Shown: positions 1 to 8,266 of the stretch, one piece after another
Position numbering within the stretch: position 1 is the first letter of the stretch
Layout of the letters: the number at the start of each line of letters is the position of its first letter
Assembly: GCA_900546295.1 (NCBI GenBank)
Contig: URCK01000009.1
Span: 1 to 42,209 of the forward strand
Length of the DNA stretch: 42,209 nt
Origin: an uncultured Eubacteriales bacterium
GTDB lineage: Bacteria > Bacillota > Clostridia > Oscillospirales > Oscillospiraceae
Direction of reading: 5' to 3'
Made by a program: the position numbers and the translations under genes
The notes under the pieces: generated by a model
The model's database searches: none
Seen by the model: the letters and a program-made list of their open reading frames with translations, nothing else
Told to the model about the DNA's origin: nothing

Positions 1-428
1 GGCGCGGAAATTTCGAACGTGTAGTTGCCCATGATGCCGCCCGCCGTGCGGATGAGCCGCAGGTCGGTGGCGAGCACGGGGTCGCCGCGCAGCTGCACCT
101 TGTAGTAGCTCGCGAGCGCGAGCGTGAAAAACGGCAGCGCCGAGAGCAGGTACGCCGCCCACGGACGAGCAAAGAGGAAAAAGCCGAGGTAGACGAGCAG
201 GATCGGCGCGAGCAGGTTCATCGCTACGAGCAGCGGAATTTTGAAGTACGACTGCAAAAGCGCCGTCGCGTCGATGCTTGCGTAGGAATGTGCCGTGAGG
301 TAGAGCGAGAGAAGGCCAATGCCAGCGCCCAGCACCGTGAGCCAGAAGAAGACCCAGATGCGGTGCACCCAGCGCATCACCGCGCCCGTCGACTCGTCAG
401 GCCGCACCAGAGAAGAGAAAAAACGCAT
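1..428 (-). CDS. LtaS-like sulfatase-family protein, N-terminal part (cut by window edge)
   Basis: Only the first 142 codons are present; the gene runs off the left edge. It starts MRFFSSLVRPDES and is open to base 1 with no frameshift. The visible part is the membrane-anchor region of an LTA-synthase-family protein with several hydrophobic helices. It closely matches the N-terminus of the complete gene at 2793-4670: RPDES, GIGLLSLYL, the LVYLGFFLFARPWAAYLLSA region, LRGDPVLA and IMGNY are all shared. The start is ATG at 428 with a GGGG-rich ribosome site about 10 bases upstream. LtaS-family proteins transfer glycerol-phosphate from phosphatidylglycerol onto lipoteichoic acid outside the membrane. 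The catalytic domain lies beyond the window, so activity cannot be judged. Confidence 0.85.
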   Translation of the reverse strand, partial: MRFFSSLVRPDESTGAVMRWVHRIWVFFWLTVLGAGIGLLSLYLTAHSYASIDATALLQSYFKIPLLVAMNLLAPILLVYLGFFLFARPWAAYLLSALPFFTLALASYYKVQLRGDPVLATDLRLIRTAGGIMGNYTFEISA

Positions 429-464
429 GTTGGGGACGTCCCCTTTCTGAAAGCATAATAACAA

Positions 465-493
465 AGTATATCATTTCGACAGGAAAAACGCAA
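465..493 (-). promoter_or_regulatory. sigma-A promoter of the left-edge LtaS-like gene
   Basis: On the minus strand TTGCGT (493-488), a 17-base spacer and TATACT (470-465). The -35 and the bases just before the -10 (GAAATG) resemble the promoter of the paralogue at 2720-2748, which suggests the duplication included the control region. A 12-base palindrome, GGGGACGTCCCC (432-443), lies between promoter and start. Confidence 0.7.
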
Positions 494-522
494 CCGGACA
501 AGTTTCCCGCTTTGTGGGGTTC

Positions 523-552
523 TTGCCGGCGGGCAGGGGTGTGTGGTAAAAT
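523..552 (+). promoter_or_regulatory. Promoter of the small YggL-like gene
   Basis: TTGCCG (523-528), 18-base spacer, TAAAAT (547-552). The predicted transcript would begin near 560, downstream of the ATG at 543, which supports the TTG start at 621. Confidence 0.5.
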
Positions 553-620
553 ACCCCCGCAAACCGAATTGCAGCTATATCAAAATATTCGATATTCTAA
601 CAATTGCGGAGGTGTTTTCA

Positions 621-812
621 TTGATCAAAGAGATCGAAATTCAAGGATGTGTCACCGTTCCTGAAGAGGTTTCCGGGGATGACTTTATTGATAAATTCCT
701 CGCATTTATTGAAGAGAACAACTGGAGCTTTGGCGGCGGTTATCGGACCATTATAGACGGGTACTATATGAATGAGGACGGGACAAGGGGAAAGCACGTC
801 CTTGATGCCTGA
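621..812 (+). CDS. Small acidic protein, possibly YggL/DUF469-like
   Basis: A 63-residue acidic protein. TTG at 621 is preferred because GGAGGTG lies 6-8 bases upstream and the likely promoter is at 523-552; an in-frame ATG at 543 has no ribosome site and would precede the transcript start. Residues about 20-50 contain a helix followed by FIEENNWSFGGGY and an acidic, Gly-rich tail. This resembles small Firmicutes proteins labelled 50S-ribosome-binding YggL (DUF469), but the match is from memory of the motif only. The gene is visibly AT-richer than its neighbours, and a hairpin terminator follows the stop directly. Function unproven. Confidence 0.6.
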   Translation: MIKEIEIQGCVTVPEEVSGDDFIDKFLAFIEENNWSFGGGYRTIIDGYYMNEDGTRGKHVLDA

Positions 813-815
813 ATG

Positions 816-840
816 AAAATTTCAGCCTTGCTGAAATTTT
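816..840 (+). terminator. Hairpin terminator of the YggL-like gene
   Basis: AAAATTTCAGC-CTT-GCTGAAATTTT, an 11-bp stem with a 3-base loop ending in TTTT, 3 bases after the stop. Confidence 0.75.
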
Positions 841-860
841 GCACTGCCGAACGGAATTAG

Positions 861-892
861 AAAAAGGACAGCTCTCTTTCGAGAGCTGTCCT
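861..892 (-). terminator. Terminator of glyS
   Basis: GGACAGCTCTC-TTTC-GAGAGCTGTCC is a perfect 11-bp stem; on the minus strand it is followed by TTTTT (865-861), as expected for glyS ending at 919. Confidence 0.85.
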
Positions 893-918
893 TCTTGCTA
901 TTCTGTGGAAAACTTTTC

Positions 919-2367
919 TCAGAACGCGCACTTTTCGCGCAGGAAGTCCTTGACCTGATCGATGGGGATACGGACCTGCTCCATGCTGTCGCGCTCGCGG
1001 ATGGTGACGCAGTGGTCGGCCGCGATGCCGTTGGCCTCGTCGCCGACGGTGTCGAAGTCGAAGGTGATGCAGTACGGCGTGCCGATCTCGTCCTCGCGGC
1101 GGTAGCGCTTGCCGATCGAGCCGGTCTCGTCATAGTCGACCATGAACTCCTTGGAAAGCTCGGCATACAGCTCCTGAGCGGGGCCGGTGAGCACTTCCTT
1201 CTTGGAAAGGGGCAGGATCGCGGCCTTGAACGGCGCGAGCGCGGGATGGAAGTGCAGCACGACACGCACATCATCGTTGCCCTTCTTGTCCTGACCGACG
1301 ACCTCTTCATCGTAAGCGTCGCAGAGGACGGCGAGCACGCTGCGCTCCACGCCGAGCGACGGCTCGATGACGTAGGGCACGTATTCGACCATGTCCTTGC
1401 CCTCGCCCTCGCGGTAGACCATCTTCTCGCCGCTGACGGTCTGGTGCTGCGTCAGGTCGTAGTCCGTGCGGTCGGCCACGCCCCACAGCTCGCCCCAGCC
1501 GAAGGGGAAGAGGAACTCGAAGTCCGTCGTCGCCTTGGAGTAGAAGCACAGCTCCTCGGGATCGTGGTCGCGCAGGCGGAGGTTCTCGTCCTTGAGGCCG
1601 ATGGAGAGCAGCCAGTTGTGGCAGAAGGTGCGCCAGTAGTTGAACCACTCAAGGTCGGTGCCCGGCTTGCAGAAGAACTCAAGCTCCATCTGCTCGAACT
1701 CGCGCACGCGGAAGATGAAGTTGCCCGGCGTGATCTCGTTGCGGAAGGACTTGCCGATCTGGCCGATGCCGAACGGCAGCTTCTTGCGCGTGGTGCGCTG
1801 GACGTTATTGAAGTTGACGAAGATGCCCTGCGCGGTCTCGGGGCGGAGGTAGACGGTGTTCTTCGCGTCCTCGGTCACGCCCTGGAAGGTCTTGAACATC
1901 AGGTTGAACTGGCGGATGTCGGTGAAGTTGTGCTTGCCGCAGGTGGGGCAGGGGATCATGTGCTCCTCGACAAAATCCTTCATCTCCTGCTGGGAGAAGG
2001 CGTCGATGGGCTTGGGCAGCTCAAAGCCGGTCTCGGCGCACCAGTCCTCGATGACCTTGTCGGCGCGGAAGCGCTCGTGGCACTCGCGGCAGTCCATGAG
2101 AGGATCGGAGAAGCCGCCGAGGTGGCCGCTCGCGACCCAGGTCTGCGGATTCATCAGGATGGCTGCGTCAAGGCCGACGTTGTAGGGGTTCTCCTGCACG
2201 AACTTCTTCCACCAGGCGTTCTTGATGTTCTTCTTCAGCTCCGCGCCGAGAGGGCCATAGTCCCAGGTGTTGGCAAGACCGCCGTAGATCTCGCTGCCGG
2301 GGAAGACAAAGCCGCGGTTTTTGCACAGCGCAACGATCTTGTCCATCGTCTTTTCGGTGTTTTTCAT
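919..2367 (-). CDS. glyS: Glycyl-tRNA synthetase (homodimeric class II)
   Basis: 482 residues, the size of the single-chain alpha2 GlyRS. It charges tRNA-Gly with glycine using ATP in the cytoplasm. Visible marks: N-terminal catalytic start with WDYGPLG at 35-41; two Cys pairs (C93/C96 and CPTC at 140-143), a likely zinc knot; motif 2 near FRNEITPGNFIFR (208-220) followed by REFEQMELEFF; motif 3 near GVERSV (339-344); then a C-terminal HGTP anticodon-binding domain. The start is ATG at 2367 behind GGAGAA. It stands alone, transcribed from 2651-2679 through a T-box leader, so uncharged tRNA-Gly should raise expression. The two-subunit glyQ/glyS type is excluded by the single-chain architecture. 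Confidence 0.97.
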   Translation of the reverse strand: MKNTEKTMDKIVALCKNRGFVFPGSEIYGGLANTWDYGPLGAELKKNIKNAWWKKFVQENPYNVGLDAAILMNPQTWVASGHLGGFSDPLMDCRECHERFRADKVIEDWCAETGFELPKPIDAFSQQEMKDFVEEHMIPCPTCGKHNFTDIRQFNLMFKTFQGVTEDAKNTVYLRPETAQGIFVNFNNVQRTTRKKLPFGIGQIGKSFRNEITPGNFIFRVREFEQMELEFFCKPGTDLEWFNYWRTFCHNWLLSIGLKDENLRLRDHDPEELCFYSKATTDFEFLFPFGWGELWGVADRTDYDLTQHQTVSGEKMVYREGEGKDMVEYVPYVIEPSLGVERSVLAVLCDAYDEEVVGQDKKGNDDVRVVLHFHPALAPFKAAILPLSKKEVLTGPAQELYAELSKEFMVDYDETGSIGKRYRREDEIGTPYCITFDFDTVGDEANGIAADHCVTIRERDSMEQVRIPIDQVKDFLREKCAF

Positions 2368-2402
2368 GGTGAATTTCTCCTTTCAGTGTCTGGCTCAGGA
2401 GA

Positions 2403-2441
2403 TAAAAAAACGCCCTGAGCCTATGAATAGTAGGCTCAGGG
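2403..2441 (-). terminator. T-box terminator hairpin
   Basis: On the minus strand GCCCTGAGCCTA-CTATTCA-TAGGCTCAGGGC followed by a run of seven T. It is the terminator alternative of the glyS T-box. Confidence 0.9.
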
Positions 2442-2643
2442 CGAACAAAGCAATTGTCCGTGGTTCCACCTGAATTCCCCGCTGGATGCGGGGCACTTCG
2501 TTCCCTTGTAACGGAGGGGCCGGCGCGGCATTTCCGCCGCACAGCTCAAAAGCGCCGCCTTTCTTCTTCCGCGGGGACTTGCACCATCCGTCCCCTCTCT
2601 GTAAGCGGTGGGGGAAGAAACGCTTCTTTCTCTCAGCTTTTTC
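2403..2643 (-). promoter_or_regulatory. T-box riboswitch (glycine) in the glyS leader
   Basis: Read on the minus strand, the leader holds a Stem I with an AAAAGC/GCTTTT base, the distal AGAGAGGGGACGG-type element, a specifier loop with GGC (2559-2557, a glycine codon; GGC recurs at 2556-2554), and the T-box core CAGGTGGAACCACGG close to 2460-2473. It ends in a strong terminator. Uncharged tRNA-Gly would pair with the specifier and T-box bulge and favour the antiterminator. Confidence 0.92.
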
Positions 2644-2650
2644 TTTCCGT

Positions 2651-2679
2651 AGGATACCATGCGCAAAAGCGCTTGTCAA
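2651..2679 (-). promoter_or_regulatory. sigma-A promoter of glyS
   Basis: TTGACA (2679-2674), 17-base spacer, TATCCT (2656-2651). Transcription would start near 2644, at the base of Stem I of the T-box. Confidence 0.85.
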
Positions 2680-2719
2680 GCTTCCGCGACGCTTTTGCGC
2701 AGGAGCATATAGTTGTCCG

Positions 2720-2748
2720 TTGCGTTTTGGGCGCGGAAATGCTATAAT
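2720..2748 (+). promoter_or_regulatory. sigma-A promoter of the LtaS-like operon
   Basis: TTGCGT (2720-2725), 17-base spacer, TATAAT (2743-2748) with an extended -10 TGC. It is similar to the promoter of the left-edge paralogue. Confidence 0.8.
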
Positions 2749-2792
2749 TCCCTAGTATTTTATTCTCGCTTTTGAAAGGTGGAGCCTTTTTC

Positions 2793-4670
2793 ATGCAAGT
2801 TTTCCGTTCTCTGCTGCGGCCAGATGAGAGCGCCGGGCGCGCCATGCGCTGCGCGCACCGGCTGTGGGTCTTCCTGTGGCTCACGGTCTTCGGCCTCGGC
2901 ATCGGCCTTCTCTCGCTCTATCTCGCGGCGCATTCCTGCCCGGGCGTCGACGCGCAGGCGCTGCGGGCGTCGTACTTCAAGCTGCCGCTGCTTGTTGCGA
3001 TGAACCTTCTCATGCCGCTTCTTCTCGTCTACCTCGGCTTTTTCCTTTTTGCGCGTCCCTGGGCGGCGTACCTTCTCTCGGCGGTGCCGTTCCTCGCGCT
3101 TGCGCTTGCAAACTACTATAAGATCCAGCTGCGCGGCGACCCGGTGCTGGCAAGCGACCTGCGCCTCCTGCGCACGGCGAGCGGTATCATGGGCAACTAC
3201 AGCTTTGAGCTGAGCGAGCCGGTGGAGATCGTCGCGGCGGGCTTTGCGGCGATGCTGCTGCTCTCGATCCTTCTGCTGCGCAGGGAGCGCATGAGCCAGA
3301 GAGCGCGCCTCGCGGGATTGATGCTGCTGCTCACGCTGACGCTTGCCGGCGGCTTTGAGCTCTATCCTGACGCGGGTATTTACGAAAAAACCGCCAACGG
3401 CGGCCTCATCAACCCCTGGTCTGAAACGGAGGTCTACCTCTCGCGCGGCACGACCTATCCCTTCCTCTACAGCATGCAGGACATGCTCCCCGACGCGCCG
3501 AGCGGCTACCGCGAGAGCGAGGCGAGCAGCACGCTCGCATCCTATGAGGATCAGGATATCCCGGAGGGAGAGAAGATCACCGTCGTCGGCATCATGCTCG
3601 AGGCCTTCTCCGACCTGACGGATTTCCCCGTGCTCGACGAAATCGGCGCGATTCACAAGATCTACGAGCCGCTGCACGAGCTGGAGGAGCGCAGCATTTC
3701 GGGAAACCTTCTCACCAATATCTTCGCCGGCGGCACGGTGGATACCGAGTGGGGCTATCTCACGGGCTACAGCAAGCACGAGGAGTTCCGCAGCCCTGTC
3801 AACTCCTATGTCCGCTACTTTAAGTCGCAGGGCTACGACGAGCTCTACCGCCACCCCGGCTACAGCTGGTTTTATAACCGCAGCAACGTGAACGAGTACC
3901 TCGGCTTTGACGAGAGCGTATTCAACGACACGGGCTTTGGCGACCTCATCTCCATTTCCGACGCGCTCTACAGCTCGGACAGGATACTTGTAGACTACCT
4001 GCTCGAGGATATCGACGCGCGCACGGCGGAGGACGATCCCCTCTTCCTCTTCTCTGTTTCGTATCAGAACCACGGCCCCTACCCCTCCGAGACCTACTGG
4101 GAGGAATATGCCACGCCCGAAAAGACCGGCTGGTCGATGGAGACCTGCTGCGTCATCAACAACTACCTTGCCGGCATTCGCAGCACGGTCAACGAAATGT
4201 GCCGCATGACGGAGGAGCTGGAAGCGCGCGATGAACCCATCGTCTTCGTCTTCTTCGGCGACCACAAGCCCTGGATGGGCAACGGCAACAGCGTCTATAC
4301 CGAGATCGGCGTCGATCTGGATGTTTCGACGCTCGAGGGCTTCTACAATTACTATGCAACGCCCTATGTCATCTACGCCAACGAAGCGGCGCGGGAGCTG
4401 CTCGGCAGCGACTTTGCCGGGGACGGCGGCGACTTCTCCCCCTGCTTTCTGATGGCGCGCCTTTTCGACGAGTGCGGCTGGGAGGGGCCGGGACTCATGC
4501 AGCTCCAGCGCGAGATGCGAGAGGTCTCTCCCCTGATGAGCTCGAACGGCTGGCGGATGCAGGACGGTCAGCTCACCGCGGCGCTTGAGGGCGCGGCGGA
4601 GGATGAGAACAACCGCTACCTGCGCGCGCAGTATTATATCGAAACACATCTCAAGGAGGATGCATTATGA
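2793..4670 (+). CDS. Lipoteichoic acid synthase-like sulfatase-family membrane protein
   Basis: 625 residues from ATG 2793, chosen because AAAGGTGG lies upstream and the paralogue starts at the same point (an in-frame TTG at 2772 overlaps the ribosome site). The N-terminal third holds about five membrane helices, followed by an extracellular sulfatase-type domain. E270 (in GIMLEAFSDL), T315 (in AGGTVDTEW) and D490/H491 (in FFGDHKP) match the manganese ligands and catalytic threonine of S. aureus LtaS (E255, T300, D475/H476) with identical spacing. YQNHGPY is also present. The likely reaction is glycerol-phosphate transfer from phosphatidylglycerol to a lipoteichoic acid chain; a related phosphoglycerol transferase is possible. 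Its stop overlaps the next start by 4 bases, so it is co-translated with the GH3 gene. A paralogue lies inverted at 1-428. Confidence 0.88.
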   Translation: MQVFRSLLRPDESAGRAMRCAHRLWVFLWLTVFGLGIGLLSLYLAAHSCPGVDAQALRASYFKLPLLVAMNLLMPLLLVYLGFFLFARPWAAYLLSAVPFLALALANYYKIQLRGDPVLASDLRLLRTASGIMGNYSFELSEPVEIVAAGFAAMLLLSILLLRRERMSQRARLAGLMLLLTLTLAGGFELYPDAGIYEKTANGGLINPWSETEVYLSRGTTYPFLYSMQDMLPDAPSGYRESEASSTLASYEDQDIPEGEKITVVGIMLEAFSDLTDFPVLDEIGAIHKIYEPLHELEERSISGNLLTNIFAGGTVDTEWGYLTGYSKHEEFRSPVNSYVRYFKSQGYDELYRHPGYSWFYNRSNVNEYLGFDESVFNDTGFGDLISISDALYSSDRILVDYLLEDIDARTAEDDPLFLFSVSYQNHGPYPSETYWEEYATPEKTGWSMETCCVINNYLAGIRSTVNEMCRMTEELEARDEPIVFVFFGDHKPWMGNGNSVYTEIGVDLDVSTLEGFYNYYATPYVIYANEAARELLGSDFAGDGGDFSPCFLMARLFDECGWEGPGLMQLQREMREVSPLMSSNGWRMQDGQLTAALEGAAEDENNRYLRAQYYIETHLKEDAL

Positions 4671-5833
4671 AAAAAGGTCTGATCGCGCTGCTTGCGCTCC
4701 TGCTCTGCCTGACGCTGCCCGCCTGCGGCAAGCAGGAGACCGACGCGCCCGACGTGCCGGACACGCCGGCAGTCGACCCCGCGCCGCCGGAAAAGACGCC
4801 GGAGGAATTGAATGAGGAGCGGCTGAACGCGCGTATTGCGGAGATGACGCTGGAAGAAAAGGTCGGCCAGCTCTTTTTCGTCCGCTGCCCGGAAACGGAT
4901 GCGGCGAAAGATGTGGAGGATTATCACCTCGGCGGCCTTCTGCTCTTCGGGCGGGATTATAAGGACGCGGGCGGCGCGTGGCTCACCGAGGATGCCTTTG
5001 CTTCGATGCTCACCTCCTATCAGGCCGCGGCGGATCTTCCCCTTTTCATCGGCAGCGACGAGGAGGGCGGCACGGTCACGCGCGCGAGCCGGAACCCGAA
5101 CCTCTTTTCCTCTCCCCTCAAGTCTCCGCAGGAGCTGTACGCCGCGTCGGGGATGGACGGCCTTCTTGAAGAAACGCTGCGCTATAACGAGCGCCTCAAG
5201 GCGCTCGGCATCAACGTGAACTTCGCCCCCGTGTGCGATGTATCGACCGATCTGGGCGACTTCATCTACGCGCGCTCCTTCGGCAAGGACGCGCAGACCA
5301 CGGCGGACTACATCACGCGTGTTGTGCCCGTCTATGAGCAGGCGGGCGTCGCGTGTATTTTGAAGCACTTCCCCGGCTACGGGAACAATGCCGACACCCA
5401 CACGGGCATCGCTGTGGACGAGCGGCCATATGAAACCTTTGAAACCGCCGATTTTCTGCCCTTTTCCGCGGGCATCGCGGCGGGTGCGCCCTTCGTCCTT
5501 GTGAGCCACAACATCGTAAACTGCATGGATGACACCCTGCCTGCCTCCCTTTCGCCGAAGGTGCACGAGGTGCTGCGCGGCACGCTCGGCTTTGACGGGC
5601 TCATCGTGACGGACGATCTTGCGATGGACGCGGTCAAGTCCTATGCGCAAAATGGCAGCGCCGCCGTGCTCGCGCTGCTTGCGGGCAACGACATGATCGT
5701 GACGACCGACTATCAAGAACAGATCCCGCAGGTCATCGCCGCCGTGCAAAGCGGCGAGATCGACGAGCGGGAGATCGACGCGCACGTTTACCGCGTGCTG
5801 CATGAAAAACAGGCGCTCGGCCTGATCGACTGA
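4667..5833 (+). CDS. GH3 beta-N-acetylhexosaminidase-like lipoprotein (NagZ type)
   Basis: 388 residues. A lipoprotein signal ends at LPAC (Cys20), then a short Pro/Asp-rich linker leads to a single GH3 barrel. Family motifs: IGSDEEGG (128-135), KHFPGYG (233-239) with a following DTH (His245, the NagZ-type acid/base dyad member) and VTDDLAM with likely nucleophile Asp316. Length and motifs fit the one-domain NagZ branch, which releases N-acetylglucosamine from muropeptides or surface glycans. The lipid anchor implies action outside the membrane, unlike cytosolic NagZ of Gram-negatives. It overlaps the LtaS-like gene by ATGA, suggesting a shared role in cell-envelope polymer turnover. Confidence 0.9.
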   Translation: MKKGLIALLALLLCLTLPACGKQETDAPDVPDTPAVDPAPPEKTPEELNEERLNARIAEMTLEEKVGQLFFVRCPETDAAKDVEDYHLGGLLLFGRDYKDAGGAWLTEDAFASMLTSYQAAADLPLFIGSDEEGGTVTRASRNPNLFSSPLKSPQELYAASGMDGLLEETLRYNERLKALGINVNFAPVCDVSTDLGDFIYARSFGKDAQTTADYITRVVPVYEQAGVACILKHFPGYGNNADTHTGIAVDERPYETFETADFLPFSAGIAAGAPFVLVSHNIVNCMDDTLPASLSPKVHEVLRGTLGFDGLIVTDDLAMDAVKSYAQNGSAAVLALLAGNDMIVTTDYQEQIPQVIAAVQSGEIDEREIDAHVYRVLHEKQALGLID

Positions 5834-5846
5834 GGAGACAAGCAAC

Positions 5847-6995
5847 ATGGAAACAAGAAAGCTTTATTATGAAGACCCCTTCATGAAGTCCTTTGCGGCC
5901 ACCGTCCTCTCCTGCGAGGAGGCAAAGGGCGGCTGCGCCGTCGTGCTCGATGAAACGGCCTTTTACCCCGAGGGCGGCGGCCAGCCCTACGATACCGGCA
6001 CACTCGGCGGGGCGAAGGTGCTCGCGGTGCACGAAAAGGACGGCGTCATCACGCATCTTTGCGACCGTCCCCTGCCCGCCGGCGCGCGCGTCGAGGGGGA
6101 GATCGACTGGGCGCGCCGCTTCGACCACATGCAGCAGCATTCGGGCGAGCATATCTGCTCGGGCCTCCTCTGCGAGCGCTTCCACTGCGACAACGTCGGC
6201 TTCCACATGGGGGCCGACAGCGTGACGATCGACTACAACGCCGACATTTCGTGGGAGGCGCTGCTGGAGATCGAAGAGGAGGCGAACCGTTACATCTGCG
6301 AGGACCATGAGATCGACATCCGCTTCTATCGCGGCGCAGCGCTTGAAAAGGTCGAGTATCGCAGCAAAAAGGCGCTCGAGGGCGATGTGCGCATCGTCTC
6401 CTTCCCCGGCGCGGACTGCTGCGCCTGCTGCGGCACGCACGTGCTGCGTGCAGGTCAGGTGGGGCTTGTGAAGTTTCTCTCCGTGCAGAAGTTCCGCGAG
6501 GGCGTTCGCATCGAGCTTTTGTGCGGCGACCGCGCGAGACGCTATCTTTCCGCCTGCTGGGAGCAGAGCCTGCACATCGCGCAGGCGCTCTCCGTCAAGC
6601 CTACGGCGGCCTTTGCCGCCGTGGAGCGGCTGCTTGCGGAGCTCGGCGCGCTCAAGCTGCGCTGCGCGCGATTGGAGGAGACTTCCTTCGCGCTTTCAGC
6701 CGCGCAGTATGAGGGTAAGGGCGATGTGCTGCTCTTTGAAGACGAGATGCCGGGCGACAGCCTGCGCAAGCTCTGCGACGCCGTGGCAAGCGTCTGCGGC
6801 GGGCGCTGCGCGGTCTTCGCGGGAGCGGAGGGCGCCTATAAGTACGCCATCGGCCACATGGGCGGCGACCTGCGCGCGCTGACAAAGCAGCTCAACGCAG
6901 CGCTTTCGGGCCGAGGCGGCGGCAAGCCGCATTTCGTGCAGGGCAGCGTCAGCTGCCGGCGCGCGGACATTGAAACTTTCTTCACACGGAATTAA
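5847..6995 (+). CDS. AlaX-type alanyl-tRNA editing protein with DHHA1-like tail
   Basis: 382 residues. The N-terminal half is the AlaRS-like second additional/editing domain: PEGGGQPYDTG (41-51), HSGEH (98-102) and CCGTH (194-198) give the HxxxH plus CxxxH zinc site that hydrolyses Ser- or Gly-mischarged tRNA-Ala. The C-terminal third ends in a Gly-rich DHHA1-like segment (GGDLRALTKQLNAALSGRGG), as in long AlaX proteins. There is no aminoacylation core, so it is a free trans-editing factor. It starts 13 bases after the GH3 gene with AGGAGA upstream and is probably the third gene of that transcript; no clear functional link to the envelope genes is visible. Confidence 0.9.
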   Translation: METRKLYYEDPFMKSFAATVLSCEEAKGGCAVVLDETAFYPEGGGQPYDTGTLGGAKVLAVHEKDGVITHLCDRPLPAGARVEGEIDWARRFDHMQQHSGEHICSGLLCERFHCDNVGFHMGADSVTIDYNADISWEALLEIEEEANRYICEDHEIDIRFYRGAALEKVEYRSKKALEGDVRIVSFPGADCCACCGTHVLRAGQVGLVKFLSVQKFREGVRIELLCGDRARRYLSACWEQSLHIAQALSVKPTAAFAAVERLLAELGALKLRCARLEETSFALSAAQYEGKGDVLLFEDEMPGDSLRKLCDAVASVCGGRCAVFAGAEGAYKYAIGHMGGDLRALTKQLNAALSGRGGGKPHFVQGSVSCRRADIETFFTRN

Positions 6996-7073
6996 CACCA
7001 TGTTCATTCCTTTTTTATCCCCGCTGCGGTATAGTAAAAGATGAGAGCAGAATTCTAGGCAGGAGTGAACGAT

Positions 7074-8006
7074 TTGAGGCACATTTTCATCATCAATCCC
7101 GCCGCCGGGAAAAAAGACGGCCGCCAGCGTGTTTATGCGATGGCGGAAAAACTGAAGCGCGAGCACGATCTGGACGTGGAGTGTATGCTCACCAAGTCGC
7201 GCGGACACGCGACGATGCTCACGCGCGCCATCGCCGAGACGGGCGAGAACGTCCGTTTTTATGCCTGCGGCGGCGACGGGACGGTCAATGAGATCGCCAA
7301 CGGCATTGCAGGATTTGACAATGCCGCGATGACCTGCATCCCCATCGGCACGGGCAACGATTTTCTCAAAAACTTCGGCAAGGACGCCCTTCCCCTTTTT
7401 CTCGACGCAGAGAACCTGTGGAACGGCTCTGTCATGCCGCTCGATCTGATCGACTGCAACGGCAAATACTGCCTGACCATCGCCTGCACGGGCATCGACG
7501 CGCGCATCGCGGAAAGCGTGCACGACTTCGGCGCGTCGCCCATGCTTACGGGGCGCGGCAGCTATTTAGCAAGCGTCGCGGCCAACTTCCTCTTCCGCAA
7601 GATCGGGCGCAAGTGGCGCGTCACGCTCGATGACGAGGTGGTCGAGGACGAGTTCGCCCTCGTTTCGATGTGCAACGGCCGCTATTACGGCGGCGGCTCG
7701 ACCCCCGTGCCCGAGGCGCGCATGACGGATGGCGTATTACATACGATACTCGTGAAAAACGTCAGCAAGGCGCGCTTTGCAAGGCTTTTCCCCGATTACA
7801 GCGCGGGCAACCACCAGAAACTGCCGCGCGACGTTGTGCGCGTTTCTACGGCGAAGGTCGTGCGCATCGAGGCGCTCGAGGGAGATCTCACCACCTGTCT
7901 CGACGGCGAGAGTATGCACGCGCAGTGCGTGACGCTGAAGCTTGCGGACAAGAAGGTCAACTTCTTCGCACCCAAGGGCTGCGACCCGGATGCGACGGCG
8001 CGCTGA
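7074..8006 (+). CDS. Diacylglycerol/lipid kinase family protein (DagK/YegS type)
   Basis: 310 residues from TTG 7074. The GTG at 7065 is rejected because it overlaps the AGGAG site (7061-7065), while TTG 7074 has an 8-base spacing. Motifs: IINPAAGK at the start, GGDGTVNEI (66-74) and IPIGTGNDF (89-97), the nucleotide-binding and catalytic loop of the DAGK catalytic family, then the C-terminal beta-sandwich domain with GGGSTPVPEA. It phosphorylates diacylglycerol or a similar lipid with ATP at the membrane. With LTA synthases nearby, recycling of the diacylglycerol released during LTA synthesis (the DgkB role) is a reasonable inference. A strong terminator follows. Confidence 0.9.
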   Translation: MRHIFIINPAAGKKDGRQRVYAMAEKLKREHDLDVECMLTKSRGHATMLTRAIAETGENVRFYACGGDGTVNEIANGIAGFDNAAMTCIPIGTGNDFLKNFGKDALPLFLDAENLWNGSVMPLDLIDCNGKYCLTIACTGIDARIAESVHDFGASPMLTGRGSYLASVAANFLFRKIGRKWRVTLDDEVVEDEFALVSMCNGRYYGGGSTPVPEARMTDGVLHTILVKNVSKARFARLFPDYSAGNHQKLPRDVVRVSTAKVVRIEALEGDLTTCLDGESMHAQCVTLKLADKKVNFFAPKGCDPDATAR

Positions 8007-8028
8007 CAAAAAGACAATAAGAACGACC

Positions 8029-8065
8029 AAAGGGCGGCGGATGCGGCAGCATCCGCCGCCCTTTT
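8029..8065 (+). terminator. Terminator after the lipid kinase
   Basis: GGGCGGCGGATGC-GGCA-GCATCCGCCGCCC followed by TTTTT; an A-run precedes it, so it may work in both directions. Confidence 0.9.
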
Positions 8066-8150
8066 TCCGCAGCCAAAGCGCGAACGCGGCAGGGAGCGGA
8101 AAAGTTTTTGAATAAGCTGTGAATTTTTGGGAAATCAGCAAAATACCCCT

Positions 8151-8178
8151 TGCAAATGCCTTGACGGTGCGCTATGAT
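8151..8178 (+). promoter_or_regulatory. sigma-A promoter of groES-groEL
   Basis: TTGCAA (8151-8156), 16-base spacer, TATGAT (8173-8178), directly upstream of the CIRCE operator. Confidence 0.8.
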
Positions 8179-8189
8179 AGCACCGTTGG

Positions 8190-8216
8190 TTAGCACTCGA
8201 TAAGTTTGAGTGCTAA
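8190..8216 (+). promoter_or_regulatory. CIRCE operator (HrcA binding site)
   Basis: TTAGCACTC-N9-GAGTGCTAA, a perfect match to the CIRCE consensus, just after the -10. HrcA repression released by heat or protein-folding stress is the known mode. hrcA itself is not in the window. Confidence 0.98.
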
Positions 8217-8266
8217 CCAGCCTGAAACCGTTAAAAATTTTGAAATATACAAGGAGGCACCAAGCC

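Noticed and set aside
2760..4649. 629-codon frame antisense to the LtaS-like gene
   Set aside because: Shadow of a gene whose catalytic residues match LtaS at identical spacing.
7065..7067. GTG start for the lipid kinase
   Set aside because: It overlaps the AGGAG ribosome site; TTG at 7074 has correct spacing.
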